From positions 62,001 through 126,000 of the forward strand of contig JAEOTA010000088.1 in the NCBI GenBank assembly GCA_016840085.1: DNA of 64,000 nucleotides, read 5' to 3'. Both the position numbers and the translations under genes were made by a program. The stretch comes from Promethearchaeota archaeon. Its GTDB lineage: Archaea; Asgardarchaeota; Lokiarchaeia; Sigyniarchaeales; SOKP01. Shown in pieces: positions 36,401-44,773 of this stretch; within the stretch, counting starts at the first letter, position 1, and each line of letters opens with the position of its first letter. Under the pieces are notes generated by a model. The model saw only the letters and a list, made by a program, of their open reading frames with translations, made no database searches and was not told the DNA's origin.

Positions 36401-37378
36401 ATGACTGAGAATCAAAAATTAAAAAGCGATACGCAAGAAGAAAAAAGTAAGGAAGAATTGGAAAAAGAAGAAGAAGAAAAAATTAAAGTAAACTCACTAA
36501 GAAAAGCTGGAAAAATTGCTCAGCAGGTAAAAGAGTTTATCAAGCCAAAAATAAAAGTAGGAGCAAAAGCAATAGACTTAATTACTATTACTGAGGCAAA
36601 AATTGAAGAATTAGGTGGATTTTCTGCTTTTCCTGTAAATTTAAGTATAAATAATATTGCTGCGCATTACACCTCTCCAATAAAAGATGATGGTTTGACT
36701 ATTAACGATGATGATATTGTTAAAATCGATTTAGGAGTTCATGTTGAAGGTTATATTGTTGATACTGCTTTTACAGTTAAATTCAATGAAGATGAATCAC
36801 TTGAAAATATAATTCAAGCTACTGAAGTAGCTCTTGATGCTGCAAAAATGATGGTCAAACCTAAATTAAATACAAAAGAAATAGGAAAAAAAATTGAAAG
36901 TATTGTAAGGGGATTTAAGTATAATCCAATAAAAGAACTTGGTGGTCACCAAATTGAGAGATGGACTGTTCACGGAAAAAAAGCATTACCAGAATTAGGA
37001 TCTCAAGGTGGTGATATTATAGAGGAAGGAGAAATATTTGCTATAGAGATATTTGCAAGTACAGGTGAAGGATCAGTTCATAATACTCCATATTCATATA
37101 TATACGAATTAAATCCATATGCTGGAAGAGTTCCTTTACGTAGGAAGGTATCTAAACAACTTTTAGGTTTTATCAATAAGAATTATAAGACTTTACCTTT
37201 TGCCGAAAGATGGTTAGCGAAAGAATTTAGATTAGGCGTAGCATTTGGACTTCAAGAACTTGTACAACAAGGAAAATTACAAGCCCATTATGTTCTGGCA
37301 GAAAAAAAAGGTGAATATGTTGCTCAATCAGAACAAACTATACTAATAACTGAGGACGGATATGAACAATTAACTTAA
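36401..37378 (+). CDS. map: Methionine aminopeptidase, type II
   Basis: A 325-residue dinuclear metalloenzyme that removes the initiator methionine from nascent proteins. Metal ligands are D110 and D121 (KIDLGVHVEGYIVDTAF), H183 (GGHQIERW), E216 (FAIEIFAS) and a Glu in QSEQTILI near the C-terminus. The roughly 60-residue helical insertion before the C-terminal ligand marks type II. A charged Lys/Glu-rich N-terminal extension of about 30 residues is unusual for archaea and recalls eukaryotic MetAP2. The next gene starts 41 bases downstream, so co-transcription with the glycosyltransferase is possible but probably not functional. Confidence 0.95.
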   Translation: MTENQKLKSDTQEEKSKEELEKEEEEKIKVNSLRKAGKIAQQVKEFIKPKIKVGAKAIDLITITEAKIEELGGFSAFPVNLSINNIAAHYTSPIKDDGLTINDDDIVKIDLGVHVEGYIVDTAFTVKFNEDESLENIIQATEVALDAAKMMVKPKLNTKEIGKKIESIVRGFKYNPIKELGGHQIERWTVHGKKALPELGSQGGDIIEEGEIFAIEIFASTGEGSVHNTPYSYIYELNPYAGRVPLRRKVSKQLLGFINKNYKTLPFAERWLAKEFRLGVAFGLQELVQQGKLQAHYVLAEKKGEYVAQSEQTILITEDGYEQLT

Positions 37379-37419
37379 CTTTTTCAAGATTTTTATTAAC
37401 AAAAATTGATAAGTTTTTT

Positions 37420-38529
37420 ATGGAAAAATTAAATATATGCCTTGTTTCTTTAACAATCGCTCCAGACAGCCAAGATGGAGCTGGAAAAAGTTTTAGAGGA
37501 ATTTTTGATTATCTCAGAAAGCAAGGACATAATGTTAAATTAATCACAGGTAAATGGAATATCGATCTCAATGATCCTGATATCATACAAATTAATTTAA
37601 TACGGAAACGTTTTCTTTGGGCGCCTCAATTTTTCTTGAACGCAATCAAATCTATCAATAAATATAAATTTGATATTTTCCATGGAAATGCTCCTAAAGG
37701 CACTTTACCCATTTTATTTGCCAATAAAAAGAAATTTATCACTACAATTCATGATTTAGGACCATTTGAAACTACATTTACTAAAATTCCTATAGAAAAA
37801 TATTTAATTAAGTTAGCTGTACAAAAAGCATCAATGATAACAACTGTTTCTGATTTTATAAAAAATGAAATTAATTATTATATACCCAAAGTAAATTTGA
37901 ATAAAATTTCCACTATATATAACGGTATTGAAGATAAATTTAAACCATATCCAAAAGAAGCTGAAAAACTGAAAGATAAATTGTCGATTGAAGGGCCAGT
38001 ACTTCTCTATATTGGACGAATAGCATTTTATAAGGGTGTGGATGATATCATTGCTGCTTATAATATTGTAAAAAAATCAATTCCAAATATTAATTTAGTT
38101 ATTGGTGGGAAACCTGATTTCCAAATGGAAAAGATTTATAATGAGTGGGTAACTAAATATAAAGATATTCATTTTGTTGGTTTCGTGCCTGATAATGAAA
38201 TTCCTTATTATTATTCTTTAGGAGATATTTTCATTACTTATTCTTTTGCATCCGAAGGTTTTGGCTTAACTCCTATTGAGGCTATAGCATGTGGAACTCC
38301 AGTTATTTGTTCTTCAATGATAGCCTATAAAGAAATTTTAAAAGATAATGCTATCTATGTTGCTCCTAGGAATCCTAATCAATTGGCTAGAGAAATTATT
38401 CGCTTATTACGAAATGATTTTGACAGGAATAACCTAATTAATAAAGCTCAAAAATTTATAACAAGATATACATGGAATTCTGTAGGTGAAAAACTTGAAA
38501 CCATCTATAAAAAATTCCTTTATGATTAA
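37420..38529 (+). CDS. GT4-family glycosyltransferase
   Basis: A 369-residue GT-B fold glycosyltransferase. The N-terminal domain has the glycine-rich acceptor loop DGAGKSFRG; the C-terminal domain carries LLYIGRIAFYKGVDDIIAAY and the nucleotide-sugar-binding EGFGLTPIEA (E-x7-E motif) with ACGTPVI. This retaining family transfers sugars from nucleotide donors onto lipids or glycans. Sugar and acceptor are not readable. Nearby sugar-related genes (the DUF354 protein, ribophorin-like and Alg7-like genes) suggest N-glycan or surface glycan assembly. No membrane segments, so it acts at the cytoplasmic face. Confidence 0.92.
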   Translation: MEKLNICLVSLTIAPDSQDGAGKSFRGIFDYLRKQGHNVKLITGKWNIDLNDPDIIQINLIRKRFLWAPQFFLNAIKSINKYKFDIFHGNAPKGTLPILFANKKKFITTIHDLGPFETTFTKIPIEKYLIKLAVQKASMITTVSDFIKNEINYYIPKVNLNKISTIYNGIEDKFKPYPKEAEKLKDKLSIEGPVLLYIGRIAFYKGVDDIIAAYNIVKKSIPNINLVIGGKPDFQMEKIYNEWVTKYKDIHFVGFVPDNEIPYYYSLGDIFITYSFASEGFGLTPIEAIACGTPVICSSMIAYKEILKDNAIYVAPRNPNQLAREIIRLLRNDFDRNNLINKAQKFITRYTWNSVGEKLETIYKKFLYD

Positions 38530-38558
38530 AAGCTTATTCGGTTTAAGTTTTAATCTAT

Positions 38559-39671
38559 CTAAACTAATTTATCTTTAACAAAATTAAAACAAATTTCTAC
38601 AGGATTTTCAAATTGTTTAATTTTTTCTTTAAACAAATTTATTCTGAATCTGTTTGATGATGGCTCTTTCGAAAGAATTTCTATGGATCTTTTTATCAAT
38701 TGTTCTTTATCTTTTATATGTTCTAATGGAAATCCATTTTTCATTAGAAATAATTCTTGAGGTGCAGAGTCTCCTGGAAAAAATTCTATACTAGGAACAT
38801 TTAATAGACTTGCTTCACGAACAATAGTTCCGCCACCACTCAAAGTTAAGGCTCCATAAAAACATAAATTAACTATATTGGGTAAATATTGAGTAATTAT
38901 AACATTTTTTTCTTTGCTATATTCATTGAGCTTTTTTGAGAGAAATTGCTCTTGTCTATCTGTCCTGACAAGGATTAAATATTTATGGTTAGGAAATTCT
39001 TTATATATTGGTGAAAAGAACTCACTTATCATCGTTTCCTCCGGTTTAAATTTATCAATTAGATAACAGGCATGAGTAGGTTCGCTTCTAATTAACACAA
39101 ACTTTCCTTTTTCTAAATCAAATTTATTTAGAATGTTTGGATTGGGAGTATATTCCGAAAGCCAAGCAATTTCATCTAAACCATTATAACGAATTATTTT
39201 TTCTGGGGCAGCATGTAGTTGTACATACAATTTTTTAGGGATACAATCCGGTGTAATAACGTTTCCAATTAATGGATGAATTAATTTACAAACAGGTTCA
39301 TTTCGAGGTTCATCATTAAACCCTATTGAAGGAATATTTAATCCATAAGCAATTCGTGTACCTTCTACTGATAAAAAAGTTATAAAATAATTAGGAGAGA
39401 ATTTTTTGACTAAAGGGAAAAGATCCTTCAAACGTTCTATATATGTGCTAAGCTTATTATCTAATCTATCACCACCATGTTTCCCGATCTTTTTATAATT
39501 TACCCCAGTACTATCTAAAATTTGAAATGTAGAATCATAATTTCGAGCAGTAATTAAAAGTTCTGATTTTTCTTTTTCAAACATTCTTATTAACGAACGA
39601 AACATAATAGCGCTTTTAGGTTGCTCAATATCTATCCATATTTTTTTACGTTGAAGACTCATATTAAACAT
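38559..39671 (-). CDS. DUF354 family glycosyltransferase-like protein
   Basis: A 370-residue protein of the DUF354 family, a GT-B-like fold related to UDP-GlcNAc 2-epimerase/MurG-type enzymes. The start IWIDIEQPKSAIMFRSLI is the family hallmark, and the C-terminal half has the sugar-nucleotide site pattern SGGGTIVREASLLNVPSIEFF. A second ATG three codons in (39662) could be the true start. Activity has not been established in the family as far as I know; a glycosyltransferase or epimerase role is likely. It converges with the GT4 gene, 29 bases apart. Confidence 0.85.
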   Translation of the reverse strand: MFNMSLQRKKIWIDIEQPKSAIMFRSLIRMFEKEKSELLITARNYDSTFQILDSTGVNYKKIGKHGGDRLDNKLSTYIERLKDLFPLVKKFSPNYFITFLSVEGTRIAYGLNIPSIGFNDEPRNEPVCKLIHPLIGNVITPDCIPKKLYVQLHAAPEKIIRYNGLDEIAWLSEYTPNPNILNKFDLEKGKFVLIRSEPTHACYLIDKFKPEETMISEFFSPIYKEFPNHKYLILVRTDRQEQFLSKKLNEYSKEKNVIITQYLPNIVNLCFYGALTLSGGGTIVREASLLNVPSIEFFPGDSAPQELFLMKNGFPLEHIKDKEQLIKRSIEILSKEPSSNRFRINLFKEKIKQFENPVEICFNFVKDKLV

Positions 39672-39793
39672 TAAAATAGTAAAGATGTTAAAATGTTTAT
39701 GATAAAAAGTATTATAATTTTTAGAAATTTTAACAGTTTATATGATTTTCTAAAATCTAAACATTTATTTTTATAAAAAAAATGAAATGATTA

Positions 39794-40087
39794 TCATTTT
39801 CCACATATACATGGATTTGATTTGCATTTAATACACATATTAGGATATTTTTTTAATAAACTTAGTTCAAGATCAATTTCTAATAAGTTTGCTATTGAAG
39901 ATGTCCATGCAATTATATCAGCTAATTCTTCTGATACTTTATTTTTATCGATTTTATTATATTTAAAAATTCTTGCTAATTCTCCAATCTCTTCTATTAA
40001 CCATATAAAAGTGCTCTTCAAGCCTCTTTTTTTATCTTGTTCAAAATAGAGACTTTTTATTAATTCTTGGAATTTTAAAATTTTCAT
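39794..40087 (-). CDS. MazG-like nucleotide pyrophosphohydrolase
   Basis: A 97-residue all-alpha NTP pyrophosphatase of the MazG/MazG-like family. The metal-binding pairs are EEIGEL (after TFIWLIE) and EELADIIAW, which position magnesium for cleavage of NTPs to NMP and pyrophosphate. The C-terminus ends with a small cysteine cluster (CIKCKSNPCIC) that probably binds zinc, an addition found in some archaeal members. Such enzymes clean non-canonical nucleotides. It stands just downstream of the Sec61-beta gene on the same strand, 47 bases apart. Confidence 0.87.
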   Translation of the reverse strand: MKILKFQELIKSLYFEQDKKRGLKSTFIWLIEEIGELARIFKYNKIDKNKVSEELADIIAWTSSIANLLEIDLELSLLKKYPNMCIKCKSNPCICGK

Positions 40088-40134
40088 CTAAAAAAAAAAT
40101 AAGTAATTTACTTAATATATGGTAAGGGATTAGA

Positions 40135-40356
40135 TTAACCACCACCTGGAGTAAAAAGCCAACTAAAAACACCTAAATGTGCTAATATTACTAATAATAT
40201 AAGAGTTACTGAGAGTAGCACTGTACTTATTGGACCAACTTTAATACCAATTGAGCTGTCTTCAAAAAATCTCATTAATCCTGCTCCTCCCATAGGCATT
40301 GGAGCACTTCCACTCCTTCTCTTCTTACGTCTAGATTGAGTACGACGGGATGACAT
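40135..40356 (-). CDS. Preprotein translocase Sec61-beta subunit
   Basis: A 73-residue tail-anchored protein: a basic, Ser/Arg-rich N-terminus, the conserved segment GAGLMRFFEDSSIGIKVGP, then one membrane helix (about 43-65) and a short tail ending PGGG. This matches the archaeal/eukaryotic Sec61-beta, a small non-essential partner of the SecY/Sec61-alpha channel. It is divergent from the ribophorin I-like gene across 137 bases. In eukaryotes translocon and oligosaccharyltransferase work together, so the arrangement may be meaningful. Confidence 0.93.
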   Translation of the reverse strand: MSSRRTQSRRKKRRSGSAPMPMGGAGLMRFFEDSSIGIKVGPISTVLLSVTLILLVILAHLGVFSWLFTPGGG

Positions 40357-40493
40357 TTTGAAATATGTGACTTAAGCTTTTTACACTTATATAGTCTATA
40401 AATAATAATAAAAATATAAAATTTTATCTTTAAAGTTTAAATTTATTATCTAATAAATTTTTATAAATTAATTTTATTTTTTTAAGATAAATT

Positions 40494-42371
40494 ATGACAT
40501 TGAATGCTAATATGTTGAAAAGAGAAAGAGTCCTGTTAATTTCTGTGATGATCATTCTCTCTTTTGCTCAAATCTTATTTATTTCAAATGATTCTGATTT
40601 GAATTATCTCACTCATGATGAAATAAAAGATCCAAGATATTCTGCTAGTGTAGAAGGAATAGAAAATATCATTATTACAAAAATCATTAGAATAGCAAAT
40701 ATTAGTAGGTGTGGTTTAGTAAATTTTGAAGATTATATAACATTTAAAAATTTAAATAATAATCCAATTACATCAATTTTTATAGGAATTCCATTGAATT
40801 ATTCAGATGATTTAGTTTATTATGCAGCTACTGGAATTGATAAGAATACTTTACTAATTGAACGTTCACATTTAATTATGGAAGATTTTGAAATAATAAC
40901 GATATACCTTGACTCTCCTCTTTTACCTTATCAAACAAAATCAGTTATTTTCAATCATCACTATAAAAACCTTGTAACTTATCATATAGAATATACTCCG
41001 GAAGGAACTCCTAATCAATACCATACTTTCAATGGTTTTGTTTATCCTACTTTACCATATAAATTAGAAAAAGAAGTAGATGCACGATTTTTTGTACCAA
41101 GAAGAATGGGCGATTTAGAAGGCGGTTGGGGTTGGGAAGATCCAGAGAAACTTAATGTTCGATATCAGTTCTCATCTATTGAGGACGAATTTAAAGATGA
41201 GTTCATTGCACCTTTTTTAGAAAATTTAAATAATAAAAAAATAATTAATATTTCTTTCTTTCATAACGAATTTACTCGGTTAGATGTAGAGGAAATTAAT
41301 CGAGAAATATACATTTCACCATGGGGGATCATTGAAGTTAAAGAAGATTATACCATCAAGAATTTTGGAGCTATAGATCTTAATTCTTTTACACTAAATT
41401 TGCCACGTTCTGCTAGAAAAATTTATGTTTCAGATAATTTTGGTGAAATCCCATTCTCTAAAACAGAAGGCAATTTAAAATACAAAGAGATAACAATTAA
41501 ATTAATAGAAAATCGAGTGAAATTAACGCCAAATTCTTCTTTTACTTTTAATCTCAGATATTTTTTACCTTTTGAAAACTATTATTCAATGAATTGGATT
41601 CAAGAATCAATTGAAATTGATCTATTAACTTCAAATTTTGAATATTTAGGGAGACAGCAAATTATTAAAATAATTATTGATGGATGTTATAGAATTGATT
41701 CTATATCTGAACCGCCCGAATCAATTGAAAAAGCTAATGGAGCTACTGTTTTAATTTATAGTTCTAATTATGTGTCTCCTCTAGAAACTAAATTTATTCA
41801 ATTTACATTTACACTAGATCTATTTGATTTACTTTTAAGACCTATTATAATTTTACTTTTAATTTCTATAATTCTAACATCATATGTATTAGTAGTAAAA
41901 TTAAGAAAAAAAGGGACAGAATCACCTCTATTAAAAAAAGAATACATTCCTGTAAATGAAATTCGAGAATTCTGTTCTTTACATGAGGAAAAAAATGCCT
42001 TAATCTTAGAGATTAGACAAGCAGAAGAGGATTCAAAACGTAAAAAAATAGCAAAAAAGAATTACAAGAATATTTTAAATAAAAATACTTCAAAAATAGA
42101 TGAAATACAAAAAGAAATAGTTCCATTTAAAAAAACCCTAATAGAAACAAGTGAAACTTTCGAAAATATCGTAAAAAAACTAGATATCTTAGAAGCGGAG
42201 CAAATTAGTATTAAAGACAGCTTAAATCTTTTAGAAGCCCGTTATAAAAGGGGTAGATTACCTTCTAGAGCAGCCTATTTGAAATTATCTGATGATTTCA
42301 ATAAAAGAAGAAGAAAAATAGACAGAACTATTGATAAATTTATTCAGCAATTAAGGAGTTATCTTTTATAG
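40494..42371 (+). CDS. Ribophorin I (OST1)-like oligosaccharyltransferase subunit
   Basis: A 625-residue type I membrane protein. A signal segment (about residues 12-30; ATG 40509 is an alternative start) is followed by a large extracytoplasmic region of two beta-rich domains, one membrane helix (about 455-477) and a cytoplasmic charged coiled coil (about 500-625). The strongest clue is the stretch near residues 267-289, REIYISPWGIIEVKE then YTIKNFGA, which parallels the ribophorin I signature (I-x-V/I-S-x-W-G-x-I-x-V-x-E ... L-K-N-x-G-A). In eukaryotes this subunit helps deliver substrates to STT3. No STT3 lies in the window. The long cytoplasmic coiled coil is not found in eukaryotic OST1 and may replace another adaptor. 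Confidence 0.72.
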   Translation: MTLNANMLKRERVLLISVMIILSFAQILFISNDSDLNYLTHDEIKDPRYSASVEGIENIIITKIIRIANISRCGLVNFEDYITFKNLNNNPITSIFIGIPLNYSDDLVYYAATGIDKNTLLIERSHLIMEDFEIITIYLDSPLLPYQTKSVIFNHHYKNLVTYHIEYTPEGTPNQYHTFNGFVYPTLPYKLEKEVDARFFVPRRMGDLEGGWGWEDPEKLNVRYQFSSIEDEFKDEFIAPFLENLNNKKIINISFFHNEFTRLDVEEINREIYISPWGIIEVKEDYTIKNFGAIDLNSFTLNLPRSARKIYVSDNFGEIPFSKTEGNLKYKEITIKLIENRVKLTPNSSFTFNLRYFLPFENYYSMNWIQESIEIDLLTSNFEYLGRQQIIKIIIDGCYRIDSISEPPESIEKANGATVLIYSSNYVSPLETKFIQFTFTLDLFDLLLRPIIILLLISIILTSYVLVVKLRKKGTESPLLKKEYIPVNEIREFCSLHEEKNALILEIRQAEEDSKRKKIAKKNYKNILNKNTSKIDEIQKEIVPFKKTLIETSETFENIVKKLDILEAEQISIKDSLNLLEARYKRGRLPSRAAYLKLSDDFNKRRRKIDRTIDKFIQQLRSYLL

Positions 42372-42399
42372 AATAATACTTCTTTAAGTGTTAAAAATT

Positions 42400-43023
42400 A
42401 TGAAACCATGGCTATTTGATATTCTTGCCTGTCCTATAGATAAATATTTCCCATTAGAATTATATATTTTCTCGTATGAATCTAAAAACGAAGAATTTCA
42501 AATCCTTATTGAAGTGTATGAGAAAAGAGATATTGATCATATTAAAAATGAGAATATTATTGAATTGTCAAAAAAAAATGGTAATCTTTTCTTAAAAGAT
42601 AATATTATCATTGAATTTACTACACTTAAATTTTATATTAATTCGATTCTCACAAGTTTAAATGAAATGGATTCCATTTTTGATAAAAGTGGGAATGATT
42701 TGGCCAACAAATGTTTAAATATTATTAAATCAGTAATTAAACCTAAAATTTTAGAATTTTCTAAACAGCTAAATCTTGATAAACTTGAAAATATTTTTCC
42801 TGAATTATACTTTTTGAATAAAATTAAGTTGGAAATAGAGATAGATTCAGGATTATTATTTTGTAAAAATTGCAATCGATGGTACCCAATTATTGATACT
42901 ATACCACAAATGCTCCCTGATGAATACAGAGATGAGGGAAAAGAAACTGAATTCCTTCAAATCAATAAAAATTTATTGGATGAAGAATTTTTAAACCAAG
43001 AATTAAAACCTTTTAATATATAA
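42400..43023 (+). CDS. Trm112-like zinc-binding protein with long insertion
   Basis: About 207 residues from ATG 42400 (GTG 42388 is possible). The ends match Trm112: N-terminal MKPWLFDILACPIDKYFPL, and a C-terminal CKNCNRWYPIIDTIPQMLP carrying the CxxC and the I-P-x-M-L signature. Between them are about 140 residues of helical insert; archaeal and bacterial Trm112 proteins are usually near 60 residues, eukaryotic ones near 130. Trm112 activates SAM methyltransferases acting on tRNA, rRNA and release factor. Here it starts 28 bases after the ribophorin-like gene and is followed at once by tRNA-Gln. Partner methyltransferases are not in the window. Confidence 0.78.
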   Translation: MKPWLFDILACPIDKYFPLELYIFSYESKNEEFQILIEVYEKRDIDHIKNENIIELSKKNGNLFLKDNIIIEFTTLKFYINSILTSLNEMDSIFDKSGNDLANKCLNIIKSVIKPKILEFSKQLNLDKLENIFPELYFLNKIKLEIEIDSGLLFCKNCNRWYPIIDTIPQMLPDEYRDEGKETEFLQINKNLLDEEFLNQELKPFNI

Positions 43024-43053
43024 ATTATAATTGAATCATAAACAATAATCTGT

Positions 43054-43126
43054 AGCCGCGTGGTGTAGTGGCCAAGCATTTAGGGCCTTGAACCCTGAGA
43101 CCACGGTTCGAATCCGTGCGCGGCTA
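43054..43126 (+). tRNA. tRNA-Gln (anticodon UUG), C at position 33
   Basis: A 73-base cloverleaf. The acceptor stem AGCCGCG/CGCGGCT is seven perfect pairs with discriminator A; the 3' CCA is not encoded. The D arm GTG...CAT has a GTAGTGGCCAA-type loop with G18 G19, and the T arm CACGG/CCGTG encloses TTCGAAT. The anticodon stem TAGGG/CCCTG closes the loop CCTTGAA, giving anticodon TTG for glutamine, and A1-U72 also fits archaeal tRNA-Gln. Base 33, nearly always U, is C here. No intron. It starts 31 bases after the Trm112-like gene stop. Confidence 0.93.
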
Positions 43127-43435
43127 TCCCTTATTATATTATCTTCAATAAAAATAATTATTATATATCTTTCTTAACATTCAAGATAATAGAATTTCGA
43201 TTTTATTATTTAATAAATCTATTATAACTTGGAAATTAGTGACGCTTTAAATGTTTCAAAATAAAATTTAAATTATTTATTTATTAACTCATTTCTATTT
43301 TATTTTTTAATTAGATATTAAATAAAAAATGATTCCCCTTATTTTGTAAAAAATCATTAAAGATTAGAAAAGTTAAATTAACTATTTATTAATTAACTAT
43401 TAAAATCGCTACATTATTTCAATAAAAAAAATAAA
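43127..43435. other. Non-coding stretch after tRNA-Gln
   Basis: These 309 bases are very AT-rich with no credible ORF on either strand. One imperfect hairpin is seen near 43328-43361 (AAATGATT ... AATCATT around a CCCCTTATTTTG loop). It could be a leader structure of the following TGA-containing ORF, but AT-rich hairpins are common here. No ribosome-binding site precedes ATG 43436. Confidence 0.4.
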
Positions 43436-43879
43436 ATGCAAAATTATAGAAAAAAAAAGATTAAAAGAGTGATGTTATTTATACTTTCTACTGCATTAAT
43501 TACAACCCTGATTATTTCTATTCTATTCGCTGATTTTAATATAAAATTCAACCTCGACGATGATCATGTTGATAATGATGAAGAGTGTAAAATATGAAAA
43601 CGTTCATTAAATGAAAATAATAATATTGAAGATTGGGAAATAATTCTAAAAGAATCGAACAATTATCAAACAAATGAGCTCTTTAAAATAGAAAAAAATA
43701 AAAATGTGGATGAATCTTTTGAAAAAAACCTAGTTAAAGAGGACAGCCTTGTGAGGGTCTTATTTTTCTTACAATCTAATAAGTTTAATTTTTATAATAA
43801 AGATTTAATAACGCTATTAAATTTAAAAATTAATGAACTTTTAGTAATAATAAAACTCTTCATCATTAAACTAGGTTAA
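43436..43879 (+). CDS. Candidate selenoprotein: membrane-anchored ORF with in-frame TGA in a CxxU motif
   Basis: Reading from ATG 43436, 53 codons are followed by TGA (43595-43597) and then 93 further open codons to TAA (43877-43879), checked codon by codon. In such AT-rich DNA an open run of that length is unlikely by chance. The N-terminus is basic (RKKKIKR), then a membrane helix (about residues 12-32), then an acidic stretch (DDDHVDNDEE) leading to Cys-Lys-Ile-TGA. Read as selenocysteine, this is a CxxU redox motif just outside the membrane. The remainder is charged and ends in a hydrophobic segment (ELLVIIKLFIIKL). The gene converges on a CcdA-like gene, overlapping by nine bases. Alternatives are a pseudogene or a sequencing error; no SECIS element was found by eye. 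Confidence 0.5.
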
Positions 43880-44542
43880 TATAATTTGATCAACCAAAAG
43901 ATAAATTGCAAGAAAAATTAAAATTATTCCACTTAATATTCTTAAATATGGGCGATATTTCAGTCTGACATCATTTATCTTATTTGATTCTAAACCCAAC
44001 CGTATTAATACTAATAAAAATATAATCGGAATAATCATTCCTAATAAATATACAAAGATAAAAACGTAAAGTAAAGGATTATTTTGGAGATTATATAGTA
44101 ATGACAAATAAACTGTGCCAAAACATGGAATTTTAATTAGCACAAAAATGATTCCTACTAAAAAAGCATAAAACCCTGAGTTTTGTTCGATAAAGTCTTT
44201 TAAGATTGTCTTAACTTTTTCTGGTGTTCTATAGATTGTGCTATGTTCCTTTTTACATTCTATTATCTCCCAGATACCGATTATAATTAAAATACCAGCA
44301 AATATATAGCTAGAAATGAAAAAATTTTCTAATAGCTGGAAAAAATAAAGAAAGACAATTGATATAAGAATATATGCTAAAATCATACCTGAGAGTAAAC
44401 CTAAAGAAATGGCTATAAATTTCCTCTTTTCTTCAGTTAAAATAAGGGATGTGCCAAACACACTTAACATTAATAATATACATGGTGTTATGCCTATTGA
44501 TAAACCAGATATAAACGCTATCGCAAAATTAACATCAACCAT
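43871..44542 (-). CDS. ccdA: CcdA/DsbD-like thiol-disulfide membrane electron transporter
   Basis: A 223-residue polytopic membrane protein with six membrane segments in two related triplets. The two functional cysteines lie in matching Pro-Cys positions of the first and fourth segments: GITPCILLML and KIPCFGTVYL. This is the signature of CcdA, which passes electrons from cytoplasmic thioredoxin to extracytoplasmic thiol proteins. An extracytoplasmic partner is expected. The convergent gene overlapping its 3' end encodes a membrane-anchored protein with a candidate CxxU motif, an attractive partner, and a thioredoxin gene occurs elsewhere in the window. Confidence 0.85.
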   Translation of the reverse strand: MVDVNFAIAFISGLSIGITPCILLMLSVFGTSLILTEEKRKFIAISLGLLSGMILAYILISIVFLYFFQLLENFFISSYIFAGILIIIGIWEIIECKKEHSTIYRTPEKVKTILKDFIEQNSGFYAFLVGIIFVLIKIPCFGTVYLSLLYNLQNNPLLYVFIFVYLLGMIIPIIFLLVLIRLGLESNKINDVRLKYRPYLRILSGIILIFLAIYLLVDQIILT

Positions 44543-44676
44543 AGTCTCTACTAGAACATTTTTTAAATAAATTTTCTATAATCTCATTTCATTCTTAATT
44601 TTTAAAAATGTTAATATAATTAAGGTTTAAATTTTTAGATATTACATCAAATCTTAATTTCATATTAAATCTGAGG

Positions 44677-44694
44677 ATTTTTAATTTCCCTTCA
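44677..44694 (+). repeat. Left arm of 18-bp perfect inverted repeat
   Basis: ATTTTTAATTTCCCTTCA, exact reverse complement of 45999-46016. It lies 79 bases before the tnpB start. Confidence 0.85.
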
Positions 44695-44773
44695 TTATTA
44701 ATTTTCTTGTATCAAATATAAATCACCAGTCTCTTTTCTTTTAAATCTGATACTCTCCTTTCATATTATTGGA

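Noticed and set aside
43803..43822. ATTTAATA-ACGC-TATTAAAT hairpin inside the TGA-containing ORF as a SECIS candidate
   Set aside because: It lies inside the coding region and lacks the expected bulged GA-type core; AT-rich palindromes of this size occur by chance here.
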